A DNA stretch of 64,000 nucleotides from Niebla homalea (lineage: Eukaryota; Ascomycota; Lecanoromycetes; Lecanorales; Ramalinaceae), in NCBI GenBank assembly GCA_019925105.1, contig JAHGAU010000036.1, positions 62,001 through 126,000 on the forward strand, read 5' to 3'. Numbering within the stretch: position 1 is the stretch's first letter; the number at the start of each line of letters is the position of its first letter. This document shows positions 11,313-23,000 of the stretch, one piece after another. The position numbers and the translations under genes were made by a program. Under the pieces are notes generated by a model, which ran no database searches, had not been told where the DNA came from, and saw nothing but the letters and a program-made list of their open reading frames with translations.

Positions 11313-11925
11313 TATCGGTAGCAGTAGTCCTTGGGTGACCTTTGGTCAAACAACTTGGCTGTGGAAGGGCTGCGATGTTAGGAGCTGGAGAGGGTGAGAT
11401 GCTACAGTATTACTGTAGAGGAGCGATTTGGATGAAGTTGTATTCAGTGCAGAGTCACTGTTCTATACTGCAGGTAGAGCATGATGACTTTTTATCGTCT
11501 TTTGTTCAAACTTCAAGGTTTAGCAGTATTGTGTTTAATTTTGGGAACTTGCATTCCAGAAATTGTGTCTGAATAAACGTGAAGAGATGTTGCATTTTTT
11601 CTGGCCCCAATGGAGGATGACAACTCTGGAAAGAGCCTAGGACACATAGTACTCAGGCTTCGGTCCTTGTGGTGGGCAGGATCCAAACCTCATAACGACC
11701 CAATTGCAACAAATAGTATTACGAATCAGCTTCGTGACATATGCAGAGGCCAGTATGCGTGATCTACGAGTGAGAACGATGTTACAAAGGATGGAATCAT
11801 CGCGATAATGCGTATGCTTGTAGCTAGCTTCTTTCCATGTTCCTCTCGCTTGCCATTGCGGCCAGTGAGACGGACCGTCAATGGTTGGTAGTGTGTCATC
11901 GAGCAGAAATCAAAACAAAAAGCCC
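11313..11925. other. Intergenic, no gene seen
   Basis: About 600 bases after the FAD oxidoreductase. Only short frames occur. The next structure is the first tRNA-like element on the opposite strand. Confidence 0.45.
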
Positions 11926-11931
11926 AAAAAA
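11926..11931 (-). terminator. Pol III-type T-run terminator after tRNA-like copy 1
   Basis: Six consecutive T residues on the minus strand lie two bases beyond the 3' end of the tRNA-like element. More T-runs follow further downstream. Confidence 0.5.
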
Positions 11932-11933
11932 GG

Positions 11934-12075
11934 TGCTCGGACTGGGAATCGAACCCAGATTTTCGCCTAACTTATTCAGCTGCCAGCTCCGACGGGCCAT
12001 TTTACTGAAACGCATCGTTTGGAATGAGGGGTCCGATTGGACAGTCGACGTGCTTCCTATTGCACCACCCAAGCA
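11934..12075 (-). ncRNA. tRNA-like Pol III element, copy 1 (142 nt)
   Basis: Read on the minus strand, the ends TGCTTGG and CCGAGCA pair as a 7-bp acceptor stem. A D-arm-like segment with an A-box-like sequence (TGGTGCAATAGG) follows, and a perfect T-arm with B box GGTTCGATTCC lies at the 3' end. Between the D arm and T arm are far more bases than a normal tRNA needs, including a self-complementary GTCC-AATC-GGAC segment. If read as an intron-bearing tRNA, the anticodon would be CCA, but the stem is imperfect. It is clearly homologous to the element at 16834-16970. A tRNA pseudogene, a tRNA-derived SINE or an unusual Pol III RNA are all possible. Confidence 0.6.
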
Positions 12076-14033
12076 CGGAAAAGTTATTGGTAATTTGAAT
12101 ATATATTTTGAAAAAATGATGAATCCACATCGCCCGAAACTAAAGATTTCATATGCGCTCGTCTTCTGATTCAACAAAACAAGCTCCATCTATAGATTAT
12201 CGATATCCTGAACATCGGCAGACATTTGCTTAACTGATACTATCTATATGGGTGAATAGGCATGAGCGTTATTATTGTAGAACGGTCCTTCGCAGGAGAT
12301 TAGTGCTGCCAGGTGGTATTAATACAATGCAAATGTCAAGGTACGATAATGTTCTACATAGTGACATTCCATGCTGAGGTGAGATTTGATTCCAAGACAT
12401 CACTTGTAAAGACCTTGCCGGCACAACATACTTGTATTAGTGTTGATGTGATACGATGTGCACCTCTCGTAGTCCATTTCCCCAGACCTTGTGAATGCTG
12501 AACAACGAAGTGTTCTTGAGTCTTTTTCCGAGCCGATCTAGACATCTTAGGAGATGCATGATTAGTGATCAAAATGTGTTGCAATGTGTTATGTTATTGA
12601 TGCTGGTCCTTCACCACAACATGATGATATTCATCACCGCAATTTTAATTTTTTCATGACACTCAAATACCCACTCTTTGCAACCAATTCCAGCTTCGAA
12701 GATTGCAGGAAGTATTCGATTTGGAGCTGCCTCTCCCAGCACGGCGTCAGAGACCACCATAATGGATCATCAACCAGGATCGTCGACGCAGCTACCACGA
12801 TCTCCTCGCCCAATTGTTGGGGGACTCCGGCCACAAAACGTACACCGCCACAGTCAGGGCCTACTTGAAATGGCGGAACGGAGAGTCTCCGAAGAGGCCA
12901 TTCGCCCTTCGCCCCCAAACCCAGCACCTGCAAAAGCAATCAGCCGCCGCCAGCAAAGAGCAGCTCGTAACCAGCGCCAAAGAGAAACTGGGAGGCAAAC
13001 GGAGGCGGGGCAGGATCAGCGTCCCCAGTGTACGCCGGCAACGCGGCGCTCGGGCGTCAAGTCGATCAGCTGAGGAGTGAACTTAATGCACAGAAAGGGG
13101 AGCTCTAGGAGCTGCGAGCGCGCGCCGATGGAGACCAAGCTCGTAACAATGGCAGCCGCAACTCTCGCTAGACATGCCATGATCTAGACGACGTACGGGC
13201 AAGGGCGCAACGATGCGTGATGAGCGGTTATGTTGGGAGACTATATATCCGGTACGCTTTCGCCCCGCTACAAGCTAGATATTATACTGACTACGTTGGC
13301 TAGTGAAAGATTCATGCGAGTCAATGCCGTCAGAGAGTTCATTTCAACATTCTCACGGTACTGGTAGGGAGCGTTGGCAAGAGTCAATTAGTAATCCGAG
13401 AGCACAAGCGTCTACGAAATGGAATAAGCCTTCTTCTTCCCAGAGAATATCTGACCCCAAGAGCCGAACCTGCGATACTCTCATTCCTTAGATGATTACA
13501 CCTTAAGGATCATGTGCTCCCGCCATTTTCTGGAGGGGTCATGTTTTAAGCTCGCCTCCAATGCTGGCCAATATCATGCAGCTGAATATCTTCCTGCGTA
13601 TTAACCGTGGCCATCAAACAATTTCGTTGCACGAGTTGAAGTTTCCTGCATCCTAATGCATTGATATATATCCACCCTTAGCCTTTGTCCAGCAAGCCGG
13701 AACATTATACTCCCTAGACCTAGCCCATACTCATGATTTGGTCTCTCACTGATGCCCAAATTGATTGCGGCCTGCGCGCTGGCCCCGGAGAGACTGATGA
13801 CGCCAACCGTCCGCCGATGTTGAAAATTGATCTCTAAAGATGGAGCTTATGATGAGACGATGTTTGCATCATAATCAGACGTACCACTAGAAGGATGACA
13901 TGGTTGCTGCATATCAGTCATGAAGGATCGAAGGACGTTGGCAGAGGCGGCTCATCCCTGCAAATAGAGAAAAGGCTCAATCTGATTCAGCGTAGTCTTC
14001 TTTGAGAGAAGGGACGAAACAAAAAAGAAAAAG
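12076..14033. other. Gene-poor region with weak coding remnants
   Basis: Around 12762-13080 two overlapping frames are Ser/Pro/Lys/Arg-rich (one starting MDHQPGSSTQLPRS, one containing KTYTATVRAYLKW), which may be the eroded remnant of a gene or transposon. No conserved domain can be recognised. The remainder shows no long frame, RNA gene or clear repeat. Confidence 0.35.
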
Positions 14034-14116
14034 AAAAAAGATTCTCGACTCGATTTCGAACGCAGATTTCCGATCCAGCTATGAAGCTGCCGACTTCGAA
14101 GGGGCCTTTAACACCA
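14034..14116 (-). repeat. tRNA-like element, copy 2, 3' half only
   Basis: On the minus strand the 3' half aligns by eye to the copy at 16834-16970, sharing the segment ending GATCGGAAATCTG, then a degraded T arm (GTTCGAA) and a damaged acceptor end (CGAGAATC). A six-T run (14034-14039) follows directly, with more T-runs downstream. The 5' half with the A box cannot be found. This looks like a dead copy of the same family. Confidence 0.5.
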
Positions 14117-16821
14117 ATTCCTCCAGCCCAGCTGAGCTTCCAGCTCTTCGATTCACTTCTTCAGCGTCTCGTTCTCTTGCTCTAACTCATCCTTTCGCCT
14201 TACCAACGCCGCGATGCCGCGATTGCCTCATCTATGACTTCTCTATCTACTCATTGGACAGTCACCGGAAACCTGAATCTGGCATTTTTGCCCATTCACC
14301 CACTGCTCAAGGGTATTCGAATAGGTCAATTCAGCGTACACAACCCCAGATCTCTTGCTTCTGCAGGGGGAGACCTAGCCCTGGACGTCAAGTTGACGTC
14401 GTAGCTGGACTACGCTGCCACGAACCTTGGTGGCAAGACACCCTTTGGCTCAGAGTCAAGGCCAGCCAATCAAGACACTACAGGCACCTCAAAGCTCAGG
14501 ATTTGCATAGCGAAAATCGAGCTAGCTCTTCCAGGGTGAGGCACCAGAGCTTATGGTCACTCCCGTATAGTAACACTGCATCCGTTGGAAGACCGACACT
14601 CGCTATCCTACACACTCTTCAAGAACTGCACAACCAAGGTACACATGTGGTTGAAAGAGACTTTAGCAACGCCGAAAGGATTGCATTTTAGCAATGAGCT
14701 CGCGCGTATGTCCAGTGCTTGGTAGTCACCATGGTACTGACAGCCTGTCCGTTCTTTTTGTCACGCCACCGCATTTGGAGACACTGATCATCGGGCTGCG
14801 AGCCTGATCTTTATGTTAATTCGATACCTTGCACACTATCTGAGACGCATGTCATGACACTCTTGATTCTCTCCAAATTAGACATGTCGCGTAAAGGCTT
14901 GTGACCTCTCATGATTATATTCTTTGTCGATGCTTTGCAATAAAACATTAGGATGTGTTCTCATTGATAAGGAAATCGAATACCCTGGTTCAGTAGACCG
15001 AATAGCTCAGAGCATCACGCTGTAGGACCTGGAACCTCAATCATTATTCTTGAGCTTTGTCTGCTGCTCTGTCAAAGATTGTGTTCTGGCCCCTCCGACC
15101 GTTGGGGAATGGCCTTGTTCGGGCATGACGAACAATACATCGTACCATCTGTCACTGTCATTTCCAGAAGTGATGCAACCAAAGCTCGATGCTAGATATG
15201 AAGTCACCAATATCGTGACCTGCATCTCAAGGAAACGGGGAGTCCCTTCTAGTGGTATTAGATACTGCTGGTTCACAAAGTGACTCAGTCTTTGAAGACA
15301 TGGGCTTGACACAATCTTACGCATGATTTTATATTGGCTATTCGAAAGTCACGGCGGGTGAAAATCAAGCTTCGTCGCAAACACAAGCCTTGTGGGCTGG
15401 CACCATGTTTCCTCTTCCGCACTTCTCAACGACCTCGTGTTTCGACTGCTGTAGAAAATCGGAAAGCTGTCAGACATTGAGTATACCACGCTTTGACTAC
15501 CAAGTCTTACATTGAGATGATTGTTCTGCCGACTTGCTGTAGCGCGACAGATCGCTGACTAGCATTGATCAACAGCAGCAATCTGCCTTAGCCGGCCACC
15601 AGCATAGATCCGTAAACTCGCATCACGAATCGCTTTGAATCCCTCTCTCCTCAACCACGTCTACACTCGGCAGAAGCTTTCCAATTACTACGCAATGCAC
15701 AATACCAAACTCTTCCTCCTCCGGCGCCAGCGGCCGATTGAAAAGGAGGAGAAAAGAGATTTCGAAAGAGAAGATACACCAGCCGAGCAAAGCTCCAAGG
15801 TTCGACGCCGAGGCACAGCACCAACGCTCTCCTATTCAACTTGATTCAGCACGCTCAGGTAAGAGAAAGGCCAAAGGGCAGCAAAGAGATACACGGAGAC
15901 GAAGAGCCGGTAGACAGGAGATCAAGCCCAGAAGGAGAACGGTCCTGACGGAGAGGCCTCTGAAACGGTTCAAGATGTGGCGATAGGTAAGTAGGGTCAT
16001 ATGAATGTCCCTGGTTTTCCACCTCGCCGCCGGAATCCAGCTACTCTTCGCGGTTGCGGCTGGTTAGGTCGTAGCTGGAATACACCGTCTGATACTAAAT
16101 TCCTCAAGCCTTCACCATATATGAATGTGACAGCTAATGTCTAGCCTGGCGGCATATTGGAAGTTCGTGTCGAATGGCCCTCACGAAGTCTGATGGAACG
16201 ACCGCCCTTGGGATATTTGGACAAGGAATTGACCGGAGCCTGACAGCAGACATTGGCGAACGGCGGGAGTCATCATATTTCTATTTGGGTGTTATATATA
16301 CCACATTTTCCAGCTCGCTTCGTCGTAGCACAGTGGGGGATGAAGAGAATACAGTCCCGATCTCGATATAGGAAAGGGCACGATCAGGCTTGCAACTGGA
16401 GATTATGCTCCCTCTATCCTGCGATTCATGCGCACAGTGCACAAATGCTGCAGTATCGCCGGAGAGTGGAGGCTCAGTATGAATCGAGAAAGGGAGAAAT
16501 CGAGAGAGAAAAGGGGTCAGACTAATGGCATAGGAAGTCATCGTTGTAGGAAGTGCTTGTATCCTTTGTATCTTAGCTCAAGCAATTGTATATAAGCGAG
16601 AGCAATCGAATCAGAGAGTAGAAGAATAAAAAATCGGCGATTATTGCATGAGCATGGCAGATGAGCTGATATAGATTAGATAAGCTAAATTTAGGAAGTT
16701 ATAATTTGTCGGTTCATTAGTGAGATCGACATTGAATAGATTGAAGAGGATGTTCAACGGTAGAGAGCAACAATAACAGTCAGAGAGTGGCACGGGGAAT
16801 CCTCTTTTAAAAAAAAAAAAG
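14117..16821. other. Gene-poor region, no supported gene
   Basis: A long plus-strand frame near 14002-14691 has no ATG at its head and overlaps tRNA-like copy 2, so it is not taken as a gene. A 51-codon frame from 15692 (MHNTKLFLLRRQ) and its neighbours have no recognisable product. A poly-A stretch lies at 16808-16828. Confidence 0.4.
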
Positions 16822-16828
16822 AAAAAAA
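16822..16828 (-). terminator. Pol III-type T-run terminator after tRNA-like copy 3
   Basis: Seven T residues on the minus strand, five bases after the element's 3' end, followed by a second, longer T-run. Confidence 0.5.
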
Positions 16829-16833
16829 GATGT

Positions 16834-16970
16834 TGCTCGACTGGGATTCGAACCCAGATTTCCGACCCAGCCTATGCGGCTGCAACCTCCGAGGGGACGT
16901 TTAACCAGCGACTCGATTCGAATGAGGGGATATCCAACGGTCGGCGTGTTTCCATTACACCATCCGAGCA
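16834..16970 (-). ncRNA. tRNA-like Pol III element, copy 3 (137 nt), best preserved
   Basis: On the minus strand TGCTCGG and TCGAGCA form a 7-bp acceptor stem. The D arm contains an A-box-like TGGTGTAATGG, and the T arm CTGGG-TTCGAAT-CCCAG is perfect with a canonical B box. CGACC near the 5' half can pair with GGTCG before the T arm, as an anticodon stem would, with about 70 extra bases between. Under that fold the anticodon would be TGG (Pro), with an unusually long intron. CCCCTCATTC and several other segments in the insert are shared with copy 1, so the insert itself is conserved. It may be a functional intron-containing tRNA, a SINE or another Pol III RNA. Confidence 0.65.
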
Positions 16971-18233
16971 AAAATATTTGAAATAATTCTTTAATTTGAG
17001 ATATGAAGTATGAAAATATTTGGGCAAACTAACCAAATCTAGAAGTACTACCTTGACACACGCTACAGCAGCAATAATTGTACACTTCGCATGCGATCGC
17101 TTCCCCAACTATATGTTCGAGTGGTGTTTAATTGAGAGGAGTGAAAGCATGTCGAAGCAAGTCACCACGTGGATCAGTATTAGTATGTCACCGGTCTAGG
17201 ATGTTTGCGATCCTTTTTCGCAATCTGCTACCGGCAAAATAAGAAATAGCCTTACGATGTACTAAGCTGGCTGCATGTTTGGCCAGATTCGCTTCCCCCT
17301 CGGTGCAGGTCAAGACCGTCTCAGAATCCATATCAATCCGTATCCCTTCTGACCACAGCACATGCAAGAGTAAGTGGGTTAACCAAATGCATAAGCCTTC
17401 CCAATTACAAAACTCCTGCATAACTAGCATGTTTGACCAGTGGACTGAATCCAAACATTCTGTTATCTAACAGACCATCCAGCATCGATCCTAGTTATAC
17501 TACTGCAACCAACCCGGGGTTCGTGCATGTCTGAGTCAGTCGCATCCTAGTTGGTAGCATTTTCCCCTGACCCCATTCCATCAAGTAGTAGGAGTTGGAT
17601 CATCGTTGAATGGAGGACCATCGTGTTGCCGCCGTACGTAAGCTGTGGCAAAAATCATGGGATCAGGTCCGGGCGCAGACCATGCAGAGATAGAAAGGTC
17701 GAACTGCCGCAGATGAGAAAGGTCTGCACCTCCCAACAGATCGAACGCCATTTCCTAGTCCCGACAGTATTTATAAGGTGCCACGCACTCGCCAGCCAGG
17801 ACTTTGACGAGGTGAACTCTCTGTAGTGTAACGATGTCTATCAAAACAGTCGGCTATGAACGAAGTACCCGAAAAGAATCACTAGTGTAAGCCCAGGTCC
17901 CTGAAGTTTTGGAATCTACTGGAGCCAAAGACCTCTTGCAGCTTTTCGATCCAGATCGCGAGACGTTATCTCGAGACGTTCGATGTTCTCTATCATGGAC
18001 GGCATAATCAAGGCGCAGTGCAGCGCAGAATGCACAATAGCTAGTAGAAAGGCTTTTCGACCGTAATTCCCAGAGTTCTCAGCTTGAGAGGGAGGGATAA
18101 GGCAGTGGTGAATCACCATAATGAAGCCGTTACTGGGTCCAAGATCTATAGAGTATGGTCATGTTCGTCAAAATGCTGATAAAACCTCCGGAAATTCGCA
18201 AACTTGATTGGGTAGGGTGCGGCTTATCCCCCG
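16971..18233. other. Intergenic, no gene seen
   Basis: About 1.25 kb with only short frames on both strands. No RNA gene, repeat or recognisable protein fragment was found. Confidence 0.4.
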
Positions 18234-18960
18234 TCATGATATGCTGGGGTCATCTTGGTCGAATGTCCGGATGGTAACCACCTGTAGGATCTCGGCACCC
18301 CATGACCTTAAAAGTGTTCCCGGGTCTATAGGCAGGACCGAGTACCTGTCAAATGCATCAAGCAAGTCCTTTGACCCAACTTGGTGGTTTGAGATGATTT
18401 CGACTTCTTTCAAGTGTACTAATTGCCTCAAGATTGGCTTTGTTATTTTCCGTCCCATGTGCTAGTGCTTTTTCTATAGGTGGTCCCAATCTTGTTCGTC
18501 AGCTCCACGCTGCTTTTCAAAGAAATCTTCATCGAGCAGATACCCGTTCAATGTTAGTGCGTTCATTTCGACCAATGTTTCACTCAGCTGGATGTTGGGG
18601 CCGACTAGTAGGGTCATCATTTGCGAAAACATGATCCTCACCACAGGCTTTACCCTTAGGAATTTTGGAATCAGCATCATGATGTCTTAAGAACTCTTGG
18701 ACAGTACATGCAACCATGGGTTTCTCAGCAATCGCGTCCAGGCTTCGTAGAATTTGGAAGCTCAGCCAGAGGGGAATTGTCCAGAAGACCACTGGTGTCG
18801 AAATAGCCGCCATAGCTTCATCACTGAGAGAGCAGCGTTGGCCGCCCAATTATCATGAACTGTTGCTGAGGGAGCGATTTTCCTACAAGCACTAATAGTG
18901 TTTCTTGGGGAAGGCGCTCAAGTTTGTGACACCTGGAGAGGTGAAATGTGATTGAATCGA
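18234..18960 (-). pseudogene. F-box-type protein relic
   Basis: Pieces of one protein lie in order on the minus strand but in different frames. A segment at about 18930-18830 reads LERLPQETLLVLVGKSLP, which is F-box-like. The next frame (18849 downward) carries LSDEAMAAISTPVVFW, and a 50-nt intron-like gap near 18655-18607 would join it to VGPNIQLSETLVEMNAL. That frame stops at 18474. A further 74-codon frame (18458-18234) with charged, leucine-containing sequence lies just after. Breaks between the first pieces and stops later on argue for a decayed gene. The F-box identification is tentative, based on one short motif and the general look of these fungal proteins. Confidence 0.35.
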
Positions 18961-19947
18961 GTACACTTAAGTTGAGTGTGGCTGTCTTGAATGTCAAACC
19001 GGTTGGCGATACAACTTGCGCTCGAATCTGATGTACATGGGTATCCTGAAGGAGTTGGTATTTTGCGACGTCTGACGTAAGAACTTACTGCAGCACGAGG
19101 CGGCCGGCTGAATATGGCCAAGTCACGAGATTGATGTGAGTGAATAATACCATTGTTGCTTCAGAGCTCTCTGGATAATATGATGTACCAACTCAATTCC
19201 CTCCCTTTCCTGAGAGGCTGTGTGTAGGCAAGCAGGTTTCTTGAGCGAATTGCGACTGACCGCCTATCCGAAGTAGCAGAGCTGGGATATCTTTATGGAA
19301 AACGCTTGTTAGACGCCATTGAGACACGCTGATGGCTTCAAGATTGCATCCTGCAGGCAGGCGCCAAACCTTTGAGCCGAGAGCCAGAATCCAGACCTAT
19401 ATGTTCAGATCGCGCGGGCTCTGAGCAGCCACTCACAGTGCTGCCAAACCTGAGTCTGAATGCTTCCATTTGCCTTGGCAGGAAAATGATGTTCCACAAT
19501 GGAGATGATGGCACTGCGCACAGCAGGATACTGTACATGATTGATTTGATTGAGCAAGTACTTTGGTGTGAACTTCTTTTGGTATCTCGGCACTCACCCC
19601 GAATGTGATAAGATTGCAGATGCAGGTACCCATACCAATACTTTGCGTCCACACGTGTAATGCAAAAAAGCATAATGATGTGACCCGACTCGCTAGCGCC
19701 TTTCCCCCGTATACCCCGCATCAAAGCTTCGTCGCTCTGTTCAAATTAACTTCATCAGCTTGATACCAGCAACTTTCGAAGGCCATACTGAAGAGTCAAT
19801 CGAGTGCACCACTCTCCATCGAGCACGCAAGCTGAATCTTCGCTGTTCGCTCGCTTTTCGATCTGGTGTAATATCAAATCCTCGGTTTTGAAAAGCCTGC
19901 CGTGGAAAATTTGCACTGATTGACCGAGTCACTCACATACTTGAATC
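18961..19947. other. Intergenic, no gene seen
   Basis: About 990 bases between the F-box-type relic and the intact F-box-type gene. Opposed short frames around 19338-19724 show no recognisable product. The promoter of the next gene should lie here. Confidence 0.4.
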
Positions 19948-21411
19948 ATGTCTCAATTGACAATTGGACCTTTCAGTGGCAGTCGAAATGTGGGGAAATC
20001 TATACCATTATCATTTCCCCCTACGTTGGATGGCATGCCACTCGAGATCAAAACGATGATCTTCAATTACCTTGGCCCCTGCGACGAATACACTTCTATC
20101 CATGATCTCTGTCTTCTCCGGTCAGTCAATAGGAGCTTTGCTGCAACACTTGCGCCAAGGGTTTTCAGAACGTTTCCTTTCTGGTTGGAACCAGAAAGCC
20201 TGGCGAATCTTAATGCCATTTCCGAACATGCACAATTGTAATCTATCCCTCCAAATCTCGACGCACAATGCTGAAGTATCTGATCCAGGCGCCATTGCGT
20301 CCAAAAATTGATCTTCTATCCGGCTCAGATCTTCGATAGAGTTCATGACATTAGGTTCAAAGCGCGTTTGAAGGAGAGGATCGATGGCAACTCGGATACC
20401 CACAATGATAGCGAGCTTCGCTTCGTAAAGTATCTTGGCACTCAAGCTCAATTCATCCAGCATCAGAAGATGCTCTTCGCAAACGAGACCACCGTCAAGT
20501 TCCTGGTCCGCGCTTTCAGGCATCTTCCGAGTGTGCATGCCATTGATATCTTCACTGGTCGATCATACATAGGAGGGGCAAAGCTAAGGCGATCCTTTGA
20601 GGGCTTTACAGCGCAAGAGGTGGACCTTTCAGGAAGCAGCACCCTCAAGATCTTCTTCAAAGCTATCGGAAAAGCTCCATTTCGAGTCCGTAACTTATCG
20701 TTCATAACGAAAACAATGCTTTGCGAGAACGATACTTGCACTTGCTGTGAATCCTATGGAGTGGAAGAATACTACAGGAGCAGATGTGATTTCTCGATGT
20801 CAAGCCTCCAAGTCCGCAGGGACGATGCCGTAGTGGAAGCCTTACCATCAGCAGTATCCCAAAAGCTCTCGACTGAGCTCATGAGCGGCTTGCGCGAGTT
20901 CAAGCTCTACCTCGACACAAACTATAGAGGCTTTACCTGCCAGGACCGCGAGACAGAAGATGCAATGGACATAGATTTCCATCTTGGACTCAACCATGTC
21001 CTCAGGGACGCGCGGAATTTAGAGCGGTTTGAGCTTGGAATGATTCGCCTTCCTTGTGACGACGATGGGCTTGATATAGATAAAGCTTTCCGAGATGCAT
21101 ATGACACCCAACCTAAACACTTAGAACTACGGCATTGCGAACCTATGGGGGTTGACGATGTATGCCGTGAATTCCGGTACCGTGCAAGGTCGCTTGAGGT
21201 TGTACATATCGAAGAATCTTTCGAAGTATATGGACATTGGCGTGAGATCCTCTGGCAACTTAGGACTTTCGACTTCCCCAAATTGGAACGCTTCACGATC
21301 GAGGAAAGTGATGTCGGCTTACGTTACGATGCTACAGCGTACTTGAAGAAGTTGGTAGAGACGGACCCCATCACTTCCTATGACCGAATTTTCTACGGCA
21401 ATCTTCAATGA
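19948..21411 (+). CDS. F-box-type protein, 470 aa, two exons
   Basis: ATG 19948 starts exon 1 (to 20237). A 51-nt intron (20238-20288, GTAATC...CCAG with CTGAAG branch-like site) joins phase 2 to exon 2 (20289-21411); the total is 471 codons with stop. Residues ~28-60 read LDGMPLEIKTMIFNYL...LCLLRSVNRSFA, the leucine/proline pattern of a fungal F-box. The remainder is a long region without clear repeats, with LIFYPAQIFDRVHDIRF just after the splice and several Cys in CENDTCTCCES. F-box proteins recruit substrates to SCF ubiquitin ligases; the substrate here is unknown. The model is intact, unlike the relic upstream. Confidence 0.72.
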
Positions 21412-21693
21412 TGGGCGTAATCACACTGTCAATTTCGGTCCCGCAAATCCGCGTTCACTTTGCGAAGCTACGCAGAATAGCGACAGTCGTGATCTTCGGG
21501 GCGTCCTTCACATGGCATAATCTTCAGCAATTCCTATCAGTGTGGAAACAAGGAGGGTGAAAGATCGGAATTCTTGATGAGCCACGATTCAGACAGCTCA
21601 CTGGAAGCTTATTCCCTGGGGAAGCTGTGCCTGCTTCTCTCTCTCAACGCCAAACGCCTGCGTCCTTTCAGCATACTCTCTCATCATGGTCTC
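21412..21693. other. Short convergent spacer
   Basis: About 280 bases between the F-box-type gene (+) and the FAD monooxygenase relic (-). Nothing recognisable was found. Confidence 0.4.
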
Positions 21694-23000
21694 TCATTTC
21701 CCCAAGCTTGCCTCTCTTGTAAATACCTGTTTCAGCGCCATAGCACCTTTCGCACCCTGATTTGTCCTCTGGCTACTCAATGGGCGGAAAGTGCTAGAAG
21801 CATCACCGACCAGCAAGACCTTCCCATTGAGCAACAGACAGCGATCACAGATCACTTCTGTAGTGGTCTGAATGGAAGGCTGCTCGGTAAGGCCCACCAC
21901 ATTGGCAGAGTGGTCGTCCAGACGTTTCTTGGCCATGTCTTTCTGTGCGCTCCAGATCTGGGCGCATGAAGCCGGCTAGAAGCGTGTATCTGTGGGTGAT
22001 ATTGTGATTATCGGTCATCATGTCATTGAATTCTTCAGTCTGGTGGATATGGTAGGTACCACACTCAAGTCCTGAGACGATTGGGTATTCGACGATAGTC
22101 TTGGGACCGGGCATTGTGTATCTTATCAGACATAACATCAGCACGAACTTCTCCACATGAACCATCGCGCACGTACAACAGAAGGAGACGCCCGCCTTCA
22201 TAAATCAGGCCTGAATCGTTTACAAGAAGTTGGGACTTCCTATTATTGATAGCAGAATCGCCAAGTAGAACGGAAAGGGAGCGTAGATTGAGCATGAGAA
22301 GATCCTTGACTAACGAGATGAAAAAGCTCCTCTCAATTTGACAATGTCGGTCCTCATCCGCCCTAAATACCTCTCTCGTCTCCTCCCCCATCAACCTCTC
22401 TGGCACTGTCCCCCGCCATGCCACGTACCCAATGTACCGCCTCTCCTTGTTCAGCATCAACAACCTCCTTACCATCGACCCCGACCCATCAGCAGCAATC
22501 ACCAGGTCTGCCGTTGTCATCATCTCCATCCTCCTGCCTCCCTGTCCTCCATCACCATAAGTCTCATCCCCACCATCCACATAACCCACTTCCACACCAT
22601 CCCCCTCGCCCAGGTCCCTCAAAGCTACAAAGCCCCCTCTCATGAAAGTACTCCCCCCTTGCCCCCCTCAACGCCTCGACCATCCTCCTCAATTTACTGT
22701 ACAGCCTATCCCAACTCGTCGCCCTCACCCCGGGCTCCAGCGTCGTGAACACCCTGCCCGTTGCATCAACAACATCTGCCTTCCTATTCTCAAGAAAGTA
22801 CGACTTTCCGCCATCGTCGTCGAGGTGCGCATGCGCGGTGAAGAAAGCTTCCAAGTCTGGCGGCACGCATAACCCAGCGCCAGCTTGGGCTTGCAGACGA
22901 CAGTGGGGCACGCCTTCGTAGATGCAGATGCTGTGGGAACGGGAGGCAGGGGGGCAGGGTAGCGAGGGCAATGGCGCAGGTGGGGAGAGAGTGGGTGGTG
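21694..23000 (-). pseudogene. FAD-dependent aromatic monooxygenase relic
   Basis: Ordered fragments of one flavoprotein monooxygenase lie in three or more frames on the minus strand. About 22940-22600 has HSICIYEG then AQAGAGLCVPPDLEAFF. 22643-22065 carries ADLVIAADGSGSMVRRLL (the second FAD/NAD contact, usually DG) and YIGYVAWRGTVPE. About 22100-21845 has EFNDMMTDNHNITHRYTLL, and 21840-21694 has GKVLLVGDASSTFRP, the GD motif that binds the FAD ribityl chain. The N-terminal GxGxxG nucleotide-binding start is missing. The frame changes are not explained by good introns, and the gene ends abnormally after the GD motif. It resembles 2,6-dihydroxypyridine 3-monooxygenase-like enzymes. It is adjacent to and divergent from the P450 gene. 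Confidence 0.65.

Noticed and set aside
14002..14691. 229-codon plus-strand frame
   Set aside because: It has no ATG at the head, its first part is antisense to tRNA-like copy 2, and no domain is visible.
16834..16970. Plain call as a functional tRNA-Pro(TGG)
   Set aside because: Acceptor and T arms fit, but the insert is too long, the loop starts with G instead of a pyrimidine at position 32, and the sister copy would have a different anticodon.
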